From NCBI RefSeq assembly GCF_003208175.1, contig NZ_QKMR01000005.1:124001-188000 (forward strand): a stretch of DNA of 64,000 bases. Direction: 5' to 3'. A model generated the notes under the pieces. That model did not search any database. It saw only the letters and a program-made list of their open reading frames with translations, and was not told where the DNA came from. The position numbers and the translations under genes are program-made. Origin of the DNA: Ruminiclostridium sufflavum DSM 19573. GTDB lineage: Bacteria; Bacillota; Clostridia; Acetivibrionales; DSM-1351. Each line of letters begins with the position of its first letter. Within the stretch, counting starts at the first letter, position 1. Positions 43,725 through 51,647 of this stretch are shown here, in pieces.

Positions 43725-44045
43725 ATGAATTTAAGAGATCTATTTCAGAAGAAGAAACCATCAAAAAAACAAACAGCAAAAAATGTTGCTATAGGTGCCG
43801 GAATTGGTACTGCAGTCGGGGTTACAGCCGGTGTATTATTAGCACCTAAATCAGGCAAGGAAACCAGAGAGGATATATCTAAGACAACAAAACAAACTCT
43901 GGAAAATGTGAAAGATGGATTAAACGTTGCTAAAGAAAAAATTGAGGAAATGGTAAAGAAGGAAAAGTGCACATGTGGTGCAGCTGCTGAGGCAGCAGAA
44001 GAAAATGTATCTGATAAGGCTGAAGAAACCAAGGAAGCGGAATGA
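43725..44045 (+). CDS. YtxH-domain protein
   Basis: 106 aa. GAGGAGG lies shortly before the ATG. A single hydrophobic, glycine-rich segment at about 20-40 (VAIGAGIGTAVGVTAGVLLAPKSGKETRE) is the YtxH signature, including the LLAPKSGKETR motif. A lysine-rich N-terminus precedes it, and an amphipathic helix and an acidic Ala/Glu tail with CTCG follow. YtxH proteins are general-stress membrane-associated proteins of unknown mechanism. It lies 70 bases before another one-span protein and probably shares its transcript. Confidence 0.9.
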   Translation: MNLRDLFQKKKPSKKQTAKNVAIGAGIGTAVGVTAGVLLAPKSGKETREDISKTTKQTLENVKDGLNVAKEKIEEMVKKEKCTCGAAAEAAEENVSDKAEETKEAE

Positions 44046-44115
44046 TATTTACATAGCATAAGCTGAAAAAGTTTGATTTCTTTTTTGGCTCTTTAAATAC
44101 GAAAGGAAGCTGCTT

Positions 44116-44496
44116 ATGAGTATTACAGTAGACCTTAGAGTAATTGCCTGGTTTATAATCTTTTGCATTGCAGTTGTTGTAGGTGTTTTTATGATTATAC
44201 TCCTTAAGAATTGCCTGAAGGTTGTAGATAAAGTGAATGATATAATTGAAAGCAACTCTGAGAGCATTGGAGAAACACTTACGGTATTGCCGGCAACGGT
44301 AAAAAGTATAGATGAGCTTGCCGGCAGTGCGAAGGTAACCATGGATAAGGCAAATTCTATAGTTGCAACGGTTGAAGACAATGTTTCAGATACTTTTGAT
44401 TCATTTTCAGTTAATGCGGAAAATGTTCTTAGCATAATAAATATTGCAAGTACTGTTGTTAAATCTATAATAAGTGCATTTTCTTCGTCAAAATAG
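44116..44496 (+). CDS. One-span membrane protein (DUF948-like)
   Basis: 126 aa. AAAGGAAG precedes the ATG. An N-terminal membrane span lies at about 8-30 (VIAWFIIFCIAVVVGVFMIILL), then a long helical, probably coiled, part with LKVVDKVNDIIESNSESIGETL and VKSIDELAGSAKVTMDKANSIVATVEDNVSDT. This layout matches DUF948 proteins, which often sit next to YtxH genes, as here. Function unknown. Confidence 0.75.
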   Translation: MSITVDLRVIAWFIIFCIAVVVGVFMIILLKNCLKVVDKVNDIIESNSESIGETLTVLPATVKSIDELAGSAKVTMDKANSIVATVEDNVSDTFDSFSVNAENVLSIINIASTVVKSIISAFSSSK

Positions 44497-44512
44497 TTTA
44501 AAAATAATAGTA

Positions 44513-44545
44513 AAAACGAAAGGATTTAATTCTTTCGTTTTTTTA
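44513..44545 (+). terminator. Terminator after the YtxH/DUF948 pair
   Basis: AAAACGAAAG (44513-44522) pairs with CTTTCGTTTT (44532-44541), and a T-run follows. Confidence 0.88.
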
Positions 44546-44599
44546 TTTGGTATGTTATACTAGCTTTGTATAGCGTTTTAACTAATATTTGGTCAAGCC

Positions 44600-44626
44600 T
44601 TTCAGCAATATGAGAGTAATTGACTG
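44600..44626 (+). repeat. Dispersed repeat, R end
   Basis: TTTCAGCAATATGAGAGTAATTGACTG: the last 12 bases match the R tip. GGTCAAGCC (44591-44599) may be a fused L remnant. Confidence 0.5.
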
Positions 44627-44689
44627 TTAAAGGATTATATTCTACTAAAGATACAAAGGAACTTTAAAATACGATATGGGGTGAATGCT

Positions 44690-46183
44690 GTGGATGGAAA
44701 TATAAGGCTTAGTGCTACAGTAATAAGCTGTATGGGAAATGGCACCGATAAGGATGACTTTTACTTCAATGGCAGTCTTTCTAATTGTCACAGTACAAAG
44801 AGTATTCAATGCTCTTTCGAAAAAGCTTGCGACAATTTTATTTTCTCTGTTACAGACTCAATGGGGACAGATAATGAGGAGACAGCCGGTATTTCTGCTA
44901 TAAGAGAAATAAAAAAATATCATGAGAATATTAAAAAGCAGCAGTTTTCATTAGAAAATATTTCAGAAAAAATATATGAATCAATTCAGTTAACAAGCAA
45001 TCTTATATACAGCAAATCGGCAATAGCAAAGCAGGAGGCAGCAGTACTTACCGGATTTTCATCAGTAATTATTGATAATAACAGAGTTACAATAATGAAT
45101 TTAGGCAATAATGGGGCGTTTCTTTATAATCAGGGTGTTCAAAAAGAGATATTTGCTAAAAATGACAGCAGAAAAAATCAAAAGCTTAAAATGCTGGGGA
45201 TATCACCCAATACGGCTGATATCTATAATGATACAGAAAAAATTCTGAAGCTTGCGGAAGAAGAGTCAAAAACAAAAATTAAAATTTCACCTTGCATTGA
45301 GCTTATAGAAGGTGATATTTTTCTTATTTGCAGTGATGGCTTAATGAATTCCATCAGCAAAGGAAGAATAGAGTCAGTTATCAATTCGGGGCTTGACTCT
45401 TCAAAAATAGCAAGCATTTTATTTCAGGAGGCCTTGAAGAATGGTGTAGAAGACAGCGTAACAGTTATGGTTATTAAAGTAGAGGAAATAAAAAATATTG
45501 AATATTCACCAAGCAGCTACAGAAGGCCAAGTCAGATTGATTACGACAATGAAACGGAGGAGCTGCACCCAAATAAGGAAAAAAATATTGTGAATTACAT
45601 ACTTGCATTTGTCTGTGTTATTGTTATATCCGGTGTTCTTTTTATGGGATATCTGATTATCCAGAACAGTAATATACTGGCATCTGAAAAACAATCCGCA
45701 GACACCTCCCAAGCCGATTCTACCGCCGGTTTATCAGATGAAAGTGCCGGCCGGTCCACAGATGAATTTACAGCAGATGAGGAGGCTGATAATTCTACTG
45801 CCGGTATAACCAATCAGGGGAAAGACGATACCTCAAAGCAAAGCAGTGAAACTGATTCAGGCATACAGAGCAATGAGGACAAGCAGACTGATAAGGATAA
45901 GGATAAGGATACTGGGGAGGACAGCAGCGCTGATGAAACTAAGGGCGGCAAAAATGATGTAAAGGAATCTGCCGGACAAATAACGGAAGCTGACAATAAT
46001 AAAAATGCAGATACGGAATATGACGTACATATAGTTCAGGCCGGAGAAACATTAAGCTCCATAAGCAACAAATACTATTATAATCCAAACAAGTATGATG
46101 TAATTATAAAGTTTAATAATTTAAAAGACGAGAACAATTTATATGTAGGGCAAGAACTGAAAATACCAAAGGCAGGCAAATAA
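44690..46183 (+). CDS. PP2C-like phosphatase domain fused to transmembrane and LysM domains
   Basis: 497 aa from GTG 44690, with GGGGTGA just upstream; GTG 44681 lies inside that site. Residues 1-265 follow the PP2C (PPM) pattern with drifted motifs. DKDDFYF stands for NEDxF, and FSVTDSMG (Asp56) for DGMGG. GNNG replaces GDSR. ICSDGL (Asp216) and VEDSVTVMVI (Asp255) retain metal-binding Asp. One membrane span follows at about 303-325. An Asp/Ser/Lys-rich low-complexity linker of about 115 residues comes next. A C-terminal LysM repeat (VQAGETLSSISNKYYYN ... LYVGQELKIP) at about 444-495 should bind peptidoglycan. The predicted topology is cytoplasmic phosphatase-like domain and wall-bound tail. 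It may link cell-wall state to Ser/Thr dephosphorylation (inference). Confidence 0.85.
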   Translation: MDGNIRLSATVISCMGNGTDKDDFYFNGSLSNCHSTKSIQCSFEKACDNFIFSVTDSMGTDNEETAGISAIREIKKYHENIKKQQFSLENISEKIYESIQLTSNLIYSKSAIAKQEAAVLTGFSSVIIDNNRVTIMNLGNNGAFLYNQGVQKEIFAKNDSRKNQKLKMLGISPNTADIYNDTEKILKLAEEESKTKIKISPCIELIEGDIFLICSDGLMNSISKGRIESVINSGLDSSKIASILFQEALKNGVEDSVTVMVIKVEEIKNIEYSPSSYRRPSQIDYDNETEELHPNKEKNIVNYILAFVCVIVISGVLFMGYLIIQNSNILASEKQSADTSQADSTAGLSDESAGRSTDEFTADEEADNSTAGITNQGKDDTSKQSSETDSGIQSNEDKQTDKDKDKDTGEDSSADETKGGKNDVKESAGQITEADNNKNADTEYDVHIVQAGETLSSISNKYYYNPNKYDVIIKFNNLKDENNLYVGQELKIPKAGK

Positions 46184-46256
46184 AAGACATTACTATCTCC
46201 AGACAAAGGGAGACATACTTATATGTAAAAGAAGCAGCTTTTTAGAAAATTGAGAT

Positions 46257-46306
46257 GCACCTCCAATGTTAGATTTATTTTGTATAACATTGGAGGTGCT
46301 TTTTTA
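46257..46306 (+). terminator. Strong terminator after the PP2C-LysM gene
   Basis: A 14-bp perfect stem (GCACCTCCAATGTT, 46257-46270; complement 46286-46299) is followed by T7. Confidence 0.93.
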
Positions 46307-46600
46307 ATAGTGCGGTTATTTCTATCCGGTTTTAAATTGATAAGTTTTACACCTGTAATTTTCAATTGGGAAAGATTAATAAAAAAATTAAAAAATATGG
46401 AACTTATAAATAATATCAACGTCTATAATTGTGACGATATAAATTAGCAAAATTTAGCTAAAAACTTTAACCCTTCAGCGTAGGCTTTGAGGCTGGCAAT
46501 GATACTGCGGCATGTATTTTATGCCTGGCTTATCTTTGTTGAGACGGTAAATCCTTCCGAAAAGGCTGAGTTAAAAAATTAAAACCGAGGAGGAATCAGT
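46307..46600. other. Gap upstream of the YcdB-SLH gene
   Basis: No credible reading frame. GGAGGAATC just before 46601 is the ribosome-binding site of the next gene. I see no clear promoter or repeat end. Confidence 0.4.
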
Positions 46601-48730
46601 GTGAAAAAAATTATTTCAATGCTGCTTGCAGTTGTTATGACGGTTACGTTTATGGTGCCTGTTATGGCAAGCGAACAAATTTCGGCAGACAATGCATTGG
46701 CAAATGCAATTAAGGTTGTGAAGGAAAAGATAGAAATACCGAAAGAATGCAATAAGTTCAATTATGATATCAACAGCTACGGTGACGTAACCTCATGGAA
46801 CTTGGAATGGAGCAGTGATTCGGAGGGCAAAGCAATTAATGTGACAATTGATGAAAATAATCTTATCAAGCGTTACTATTCTTATGACCGCTCTTCATCA
46901 TATGATAAAAAAATTCCAAAGTATTCAAAAGAGCAAGGCAGGGAAATTGCAGAAAAGTTTATTAACGTACTGGACGAAAAGCTTATAAAGCAATTTGAGC
47001 TTATCGACAAGGAAGGCACCTACAGTGACGACAGCGATTACAGCTTTAATTATGTAAGAGTGGCGAACGGTATAGCAGGTTATTTTAACAATATAAGTGT
47101 AAGTGTAAATAAGTACACCGGCGCTGTGAGTAATTATTCATGCTCATATGCTCATAATGTAACATTTGAGGATGCATCTAAGCTAATAAGCAAGGAGCAG
47201 GCTGAAAAAGCGTTTATTGACAAGCTTGGGCTCAAGCTGGTGTATAAGATTAAGACAGAAGATAATAAGCCTGTTTCGTATTTGACGTATATCCCTAAAT
47301 ATACAAATAAATATATAGATGCATTAACAGGTGAGGTAGAAAAGGTATCGGAGTATTATTCATATGATCAGAGTACTTCCGAGATGGCAATGGGAAAAGC
47401 GGCAATGGACAGCGGGGCAAATATTGTTCTGACTCCTGAGGAGCTTGATGCTGTTAAGGGGATGTCAGATGTAATGTCTAAAGAATCTGTCGATAAAAAG
47501 GCAAGAGGAATAAGCCTGCTCGGTATTGATGACAGCTTTAAGCTTTCAACCTCATATCTCAACAAGGACTGGAGAGATAACGAGACTTTCATCTGGTATC
47601 TCAGCTATACAAAAGAGCTAAGCAAAGATAAAGTTCAATACAGAGAAGTACAAATTGATGCGAAAAGCGGCGAAATTCTTGGATTTGACATAAATGACCC
47701 TGAAGAGGGTGCAAAGGCCGGCAAGACCAAAGAAGAGGCAAAGGCTGCCAGCATGAAGGTACTTAAGGAGCTTATGGCGAGCAAGTATGATAAATTAAAA
47801 TACGATGAAAGCTATACAGAAGCTGTTTCGGAGAAAGAACCAGATTACTTTGTATTCAGATTTAACAGAATTGAAAACGGAATAGAATGTTCAAATAATT
47901 ATGTATCTATTACTTATGACAACAAATCAGGCAAGGTTACCTCGGCAAGCAGCAATTGGGTCAGAAACGTAAGCTTTGAAGCTCCTGAGGATATAATTTC
48001 CGCAGATAAGGCTTATGATATTCTTTTTGATAAAATAGGATATGAGCCCAAATATATTAAAGAAGATACCGATAATAGCAACGATAAAATATGGAGAGAG
48101 GATACTGATAAATTCAACGCTGTTTTAGGATATTTTATTAATACTGGCAAGCCTGCTGTAATAAGTGCGGCAACAGGTGATATCCTTGATGATTCGGGAG
48201 AGGTATACAAAGAAAATACAGTGGTAGATTATACTGATATTAGCGGCTTGAAGGCTGAAAATCAAATCAGGATACTCACTGAAATGTCTATCAGATACAA
48301 CGAGGACCAATTAAAGCCCAATGAGAATCTTCTTCAAAAAGACTACTTTGTTTTGTTAAGCAAATTAAACGGCAGATATTATTTTGGCGCAGCTATGGAC
48401 GATAAAACCATTGATGAAATGTACAAATCATTGATATTCTCCGGAATAATTACAAAGGAGGAGAAAGCACCGATGTCAGCCATAACCAGAGAACAGGCAG
48501 CAAAATATTTTGTCAGATTCCTGGGATATAAAGATGTTGCGGAAATAAAGGGCATATACAAATCAAGCTTTAAGGATGCAGGTAAAATTGATTCTGATTT
48601 GCTAGGATATGTATGCATAGCTTCCGGTATGAAGGCAATGAACGGCAGCAACGGATTATTCAATCCAAAGAGTAATATGACAAGGCTTGAAGGTTTATTG
48701 AGTATTTACAGCTATCTCAGTAACAAATAA
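46601..48730 (+). CDS. YcdB/PepSY-like repeats with C-terminal SLH domains, secreted surface protein
   Basis: 709 aa with a signal peptide (MKKIISMLLAVVMTVTFMVPVMA, cut before SEQ). It starts at GTG 46601 after GAGGAGGAATC. The body has repeated modules of the YcdB/YcdC (DUF4901, PepSY-like) kind: YDINSYGDVTSWNLEWS, YSFNYVRVANGIAGYFNNISVSV and YTGAVSNYSCSY in the first half, with matching YFVFRFNRIENGIECSNNYVSI and KSGKVTSASSNWVRNVSF in the second. C-terminal SLH-type modules (TREQAAKYFVRFLGYKD, YKSSFKDAGKI, LGYVCIASGMKAMNG, NMTRLEGLLSIYSYL) should anchor it to the wall. PepSY-type modules are often linked to inhibition of proteases, but no role is proven for this group. Confidence 0.88.
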   Translation: MKKIISMLLAVVMTVTFMVPVMASEQISADNALANAIKVVKEKIEIPKECNKFNYDINSYGDVTSWNLEWSSDSEGKAINVTIDENNLIKRYYSYDRSSSYDKKIPKYSKEQGREIAEKFINVLDEKLIKQFELIDKEGTYSDDSDYSFNYVRVANGIAGYFNNISVSVNKYTGAVSNYSCSYAHNVTFEDASKLISKEQAEKAFIDKLGLKLVYKIKTEDNKPVSYLTYIPKYTNKYIDALTGEVEKVSEYYSYDQSTSEMAMGKAAMDSGANIVLTPEELDAVKGMSDVMSKESVDKKARGISLLGIDDSFKLSTSYLNKDWRDNETFIWYLSYTKELSKDKVQYREVQIDAKSGEILGFDINDPEEGAKAGKTKEEAKAASMKVLKELMASKYDKLKYDESYTEAVSEKEPDYFVFRFNRIENGIECSNNYVSITYDNKSGKVTSASSNWVRNVSFEAPEDIISADKAYDILFDKIGYEPKYIKEDTDNSNDKIWREDTDKFNAVLGYFINTGKPAVISAATGDILDDSGEVYKENTVVDYTDISGLKAENQIRILTEMSIRYNEDQLKPNENLLQKDYFVLLSKLNGRYYFGAAMDDKTIDEMYKSLIFSGIITKEEKAPMSAITREQAAKYFVRFLGYKDVAEIKGIYKSSFKDAGKIDSDLLGYVCIASGMKAMNGSNGLFNPKSNMTRLEGLLSIYSYLSNK

Positions 48731-48775
48731 TATTGCGGCAATTTTATTATAAATTTGCAAATTGAAGCTATGAAT

Positions 48776-48870
48776 AGGGGGGCTGGCAAAACGTCAGTCC
48801 CCTTAAATAATAGGGAAAAGCAATAAAGGTCAGTCAGTATCGGCTTTAAGACGATACTGACTGACTTTTG
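48776..48870 (+). terminator. Two hairpins after the YcdB-SLH gene
   Basis: First, GGGGCTGGC and GTCAGTCCCC pair with G-U pairs (about 48778-48802). Second, GTCAGTCAGTATCG (48829-48842) pairs perfectly with 48852-48865 across a nine-base loop and is followed by TTTT. One or both probably end transcription. Confidence 0.6.
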
Positions 48871-48977
48871 AAATATTTTGAGTGTAAATGGATAAGTATA
48901 TTACTGTATAATTATTCATTGTGTAAGAATAGATTAATAACCTGTGAAAGTTGTAATGATTTTATTTTATATTATAT

Positions 48978-49006
48978 TTGACTATAAACCGTAACAAAGA
49001 TAAAAT
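48978..49006 (+). promoter_or_regulatory. Candidate promoter of the Dabb gene
   Basis: TTGACT, a 17-base spacer and TAAAAT, 40 bases before ATG 49047. Confidence 0.6.
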
Positions 49007-49046
49007 TAAATAATGATATAAATTATCAAATACGGAGGGAAAGCCA

Positions 49047-49340
49047 ATGCTGACACATATTGTATTAATAAGCTTAAAAGATAAAAGTGAGGAAAGTATG
49101 CAGAAAATGAAAGAGGTTTTGCTGAGCCTTAAGGGCCAGATTCCTTGCCTGAGATTTATAGAAGCGGGAACAGATGTGGTACATTCTGAAAGGTCTTTTG
49201 ATGTCGGACTTTATACAAAGTTTGATTCACTGGAGGATATGGAGGAATATCAGGTGCATCCGGCACATCTTAAGGTTCTTGAATATATAAAGGCTGCGAA
49301 GGAATCTTCAGTGGCTATTGATTATGAAAGTGAAAGCTGA
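49047..49340 (+). CDS. Dabb-family (stress-responsive alpha/beta barrel) protein
   Basis: 97 aa. The N-terminus MLTHIVLISLKD is typical (H-I-V core), with FDVGLYTKFDSLEDMEEYQVHPAHLKVLEYI following. This is the ferredoxin-like dimeric barrel seen in stress-responsive A/B barrel proteins. CGGAGGG precedes the ATG, and it has its own promoter. Small members of the family range from enzymes to unknown proteins; no specific activity can be read here. Confidence 0.9.
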   Translation: MLTHIVLISLKDKSEESMQKMKEVLLSLKGQIPCLRFIEAGTDVVHSERSFDVGLYTKFDSLEDMEEYQVHPAHLKVLEYIKAAKESSVAIDYESES

Positions 49341-49433
49341 AAAATTTATAAAAAATTAACAGCTTAGATTTCATGTATCAAGGACAGAATAAATTCTGAA
49401 TAAATAAAAAGGCAGTAATATAAGATTAGGTGA

Positions 49434-49491
49434 TATCCGCCTGAATAAACGATATAATATCGTGCGAAGGCTTGAAACGCAATTGATTTTA
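49434..49491 (-). repeat. Dispersed repeat, L end with inner hairpin (reverse)
   Basis: Reverse complement: TAAAATCAATTGCGTTTCAA then GCCTTCGCACGATATTATA and TCGTTTATTCAGGCGGAT. It has the L end, an ACGATATTATATCGT palindrome and a degraded SD-like CAGGCGGAT, as in the copies at 43021 and 57809. Confidence 0.7.
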
Positions 49492-49573
49492 GTTAGGTCA
49501 TAAATACTTTAAGCTGTTTTAAATGCAAAAGCTGAAATATGAATACAAATAAAAATATTGCTGGAGACTTAAA

Positions 49574-50722
49574 ATGAGAAAAAATTTAACTTTGCTGATG
49601 GTTTTTATTATGATTTTGTCATCGGGATGTACTAATAATTTATATTCAAGCAAAGAAGTAAACCAAAGTAAAAATTCTGCTATAGATGAAGTTTCGAATG
49701 AAACTCAAGGGCAGGCCTCAACCGGAGCTTTAACATCAGGCAGCAGCAGTAAGGGCGGCAAGGCTGAAGCCTCAGCGAGCTCTCAAAAGGTAAATGCTAT
49801 TGATTATAATACTGTTAAGCCGAATGAATGCGGGCAAATTATGGTTGTTATGTTTCATAACTTTATAGAGGAATACCAAGGCAAGGGAGATAAAGCATAC
49901 ACAACCACTTTTTCAGAATTTCAAAAGCTGCTTCAGGATTTATATGACAGAAAATATAGACTGATAAGTCTTACAGATATGCTGAACAATAATATTGATA
50001 TACCGGCCGGCTGCATACCTATGGTATTTACATTTGATGACGGCACAGCAGGTCAATTCAGTTTAACTGAAAAAGCAGGAAAGCTTGTTGTAAATCCCAG
50101 ATCCGCGGTAGGGATAATGGAGGAATTTAATAAGACTCATCCTGATTTTGGTCTGAGCGGTACTTTCTATGTGAATTTAGGTGTCAAGACTACCTTCAAG
50201 GGTGACGGAACCATGTCTGAGAGACTTAAATATCTGATTGATAAGGGCTTTGAAATTGGAAATCATACAAAGACGCATGTATCCTTGCCGGAGGTTAAAA
50301 CCTCTCAAAAGATGCTTGAAGAGGTTGGGGGCAACCAAAAGCTGATGAACGAATATGTTCCGGGATATGTATTTAATTCTTTTTCACTTCCTTTTGGCAG
50401 TGCATCAAAGAATCTAAAGGAATATGTCATACATGGAAATTATGAAGGAACAGAGTACAGGCATTCTGCTGTCATGCTGGTTGGTGCAAATCCGGCACCG
50501 TCGCCTGTTTCCGTGAAGTTTGACCCCTTGGCTGTTCCCAGGGTAAGAGCTACAGGCATTACAAAGGTTGAGTGCGATCTGGCATGGTGGCTTGATGCAG
50601 TGAGCAAGGGAAGCTCACAGTATGTGAGCGACGGTAATGCTGATACTGTTGCTGTACCTAAGTCAAAAAAAGAGAATGTTGACATGGCAAAGCTGAATGG
50701 AAAACAGCTGATAGAATACTGA
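49574..50722 (+). CDS. Polysaccharide deacetylase lipoprotein (NodB/CE4)
   Basis: 382 aa. The signal peptide ends in a lipobox (ILSSGC, Cys near 19), so it is a lipid-anchored extracellular protein. A Ser/Ala/Gly-rich linker lies at about 30-75. The CE4 NodB homology domain has the TFDDGT motif (Asp155-Asp156; the first usually acts as base), SGTFYVNLG, and the metal-binding GFEIGNHTKTHVSL (HxxxH: His-Thr-Lys-Thr-His). These enzymes remove N-acetyl groups from peptidoglycan or other wall polymers. The insertion between TFDD and FYVN is about 40 residues, longer than in minimal enzymes. Confidence 0.92.
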   Translation: MRKNLTLLMVFIMILSSGCTNNLYSSKEVNQSKNSAIDEVSNETQGQASTGALTSGSSSKGGKAEASASSQKVNAIDYNTVKPNECGQIMVVMFHNFIEEYQGKGDKAYTTTFSEFQKLLQDLYDRKYRLISLTDMLNNNIDIPAGCIPMVFTFDDGTAGQFSLTEKAGKLVVNPRSAVGIMEEFNKTHPDFGLSGTFYVNLGVKTTFKGDGTMSERLKYLIDKGFEIGNHTKTHVSLPEVKTSQKMLEEVGGNQKLMNEYVPGYVFNSFSLPFGSASKNLKEYVIHGNYEGTEYRHSAVMLVGANPAPSPVSVKFDPLAVPRVRATGITKVECDLAWWLDAVSKGSSQYVSDGNADTVAVPKSKKENVDMAKLNGKQLIEY

Positions 50723-50784
50723 CCCTTCATGCTGAGTGCCTTGTGCAAAAAGCGGTGAAGCTATCAAAAAATGCTTTTTATAAA

Positions 50785-50819
50785 AAAGAGACAGCTATTA
50801 TATTTATCTGTTTCTTTTT
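50785..50819 (+). terminator. Terminator of the deacetylase gene
   Basis: AAAGAGACAG pairs with CTGTTTCTTT (one G-U) and is followed by TTT. Confidence 0.75.
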
Positions 50820-50952
50820 GTTTGCAATAATATTTTTTATGAATATGTAATTGATAAATTATTGGTAATAATTTATAATTAATGTAAATAATGTTATTGG
50901 TATTCGTATATAATGTTTATTTGTATGATAATTAAAAGGGAGAGATTTGATT

Positions 50953-51261
50953 ATGAGTCAAAAAAGCAAAAGAATTCAAACGGATACTGATGTAAAGAGA
51001 AAGGCTATACGGCAGGTCGTATTTCACATCAAGAAGAAAGCAGCTTCGGAATATGTAGGCAGCGAAAATCTGAAGGAGTGGATTAATCTGATAGAGGAGA
51101 TACTGGGGAAGGAAGACTTTCTGATAAGGGATTATATTGAGGCTCGCAAGAGTCTGAACGATATTATTGAAAGAACTCTTGACGAAGAAATGAGGTTCAA
51201 GCTTCGGGATTCATGGTTCAGCTTGGGTAAGGCCTTGGAAAAAAAGGCTAAGGTTAACTGA
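50953..51261 (+). CDS. Small unknown protein, 102 aa
   Basis: ATG 50953 has GGGAGAG upstream. A basic N-terminus (KSKRIQTDTDVKRKAIRQVV) leads into helices with KEWINLIEEILGKEDFLIRDYIEARKSLNDIIE and a Lys-rich end. No membrane span or known motif is seen. It precedes another small unknown gene by about 90 bases and may share a transcript with it. I do not recognise the family. Confidence 0.65.
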   Translation: MSQKSKRIQTDTDVKRKAIRQVVFHIKKKAASEYVGSENLKEWINLIEEILGKEDFLIRDYIEARKSLNDIIERTLDEEMRFKLRDSWFSLGKALEKKAKVN

Positions 51262-51302
51262 CTATGGAGAGGATATTTGTATCAGCCGATACCATTGGGA
51301 CC

Positions 51303-51324
51303 TCAGCCGGCAGTAATTGATTTA
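51303..51324 (+). repeat. Dispersed repeat, R end
   Basis: TCAGCCGGCAGTAATTGATTTA matches the R end with a few changes; ATCAGCCGATA at 51281 may be a second R-type start. It lies between two small genes. Confidence 0.5.
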
Positions 51325-51348
51325 AAATATATCAATTGGAGGTATGTA

Positions 51349-51552
51349 ATGCTTTTGAGACAAGGGACAGCAGAGGTTAATAATAAAATATTGCTGGAAA
51401 GCATAAAAAGTGATATACAGCTCCAGCTTAAGGAACTGGGAGTTACTACATCGGGAATTAACGTTGAAATGAACTCAAAAAATATATCGCTTAATATAGG
51501 AATACGCTGTCTTTCACGCAGACTGAGGCAGCTTCAGTTCAATGCAAATTAA
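51349..51552 (+). CDS. Small unknown protein, 67 aa
   Basis: ATG 51349 has GGAGGT a few bases upstream; the open frame from 51277 has no site and would run through the repeat. The protein reads as one helix (NKILLESIKSDIQLQLKELG) and a beta hairpin (GINVEMNSKNISLNIGI), ending with a basic stretch. No family recognised. Confidence 0.55.
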   Translation: MLLRQGTAEVNNKILLESIKSDIQLQLKELGVTTSGINVEMNSKNISLNIGIRCLSRRLRQLQFNAN

Positions 51553-51573
51553 AAAAATTACCTGCAAGGATTG

Positions 51574-51616
51574 TAAAAAACTGTGAGAGGCTTTTTATTT
51601 TAATCCTGCCTCTCAC
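51574..51616 (-). terminator. Terminator of argH
   Basis: On the minus strand GTGAGAGGC pairs with GCCTCTCAC (9 bp) and is followed by AGTTTTTT. It also lies downstream of the small plus-strand gene. Confidence 0.85.
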
Positions 51617-51647
51617 AATTAAAAGGCTAAATAAACAGAGTCCGGTT

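Noticed and set aside
46250-46447. 65-residue plus-strand ORF
   Set aside because: It starts inside and reads through a perfect terminator stem at 46257-46306.
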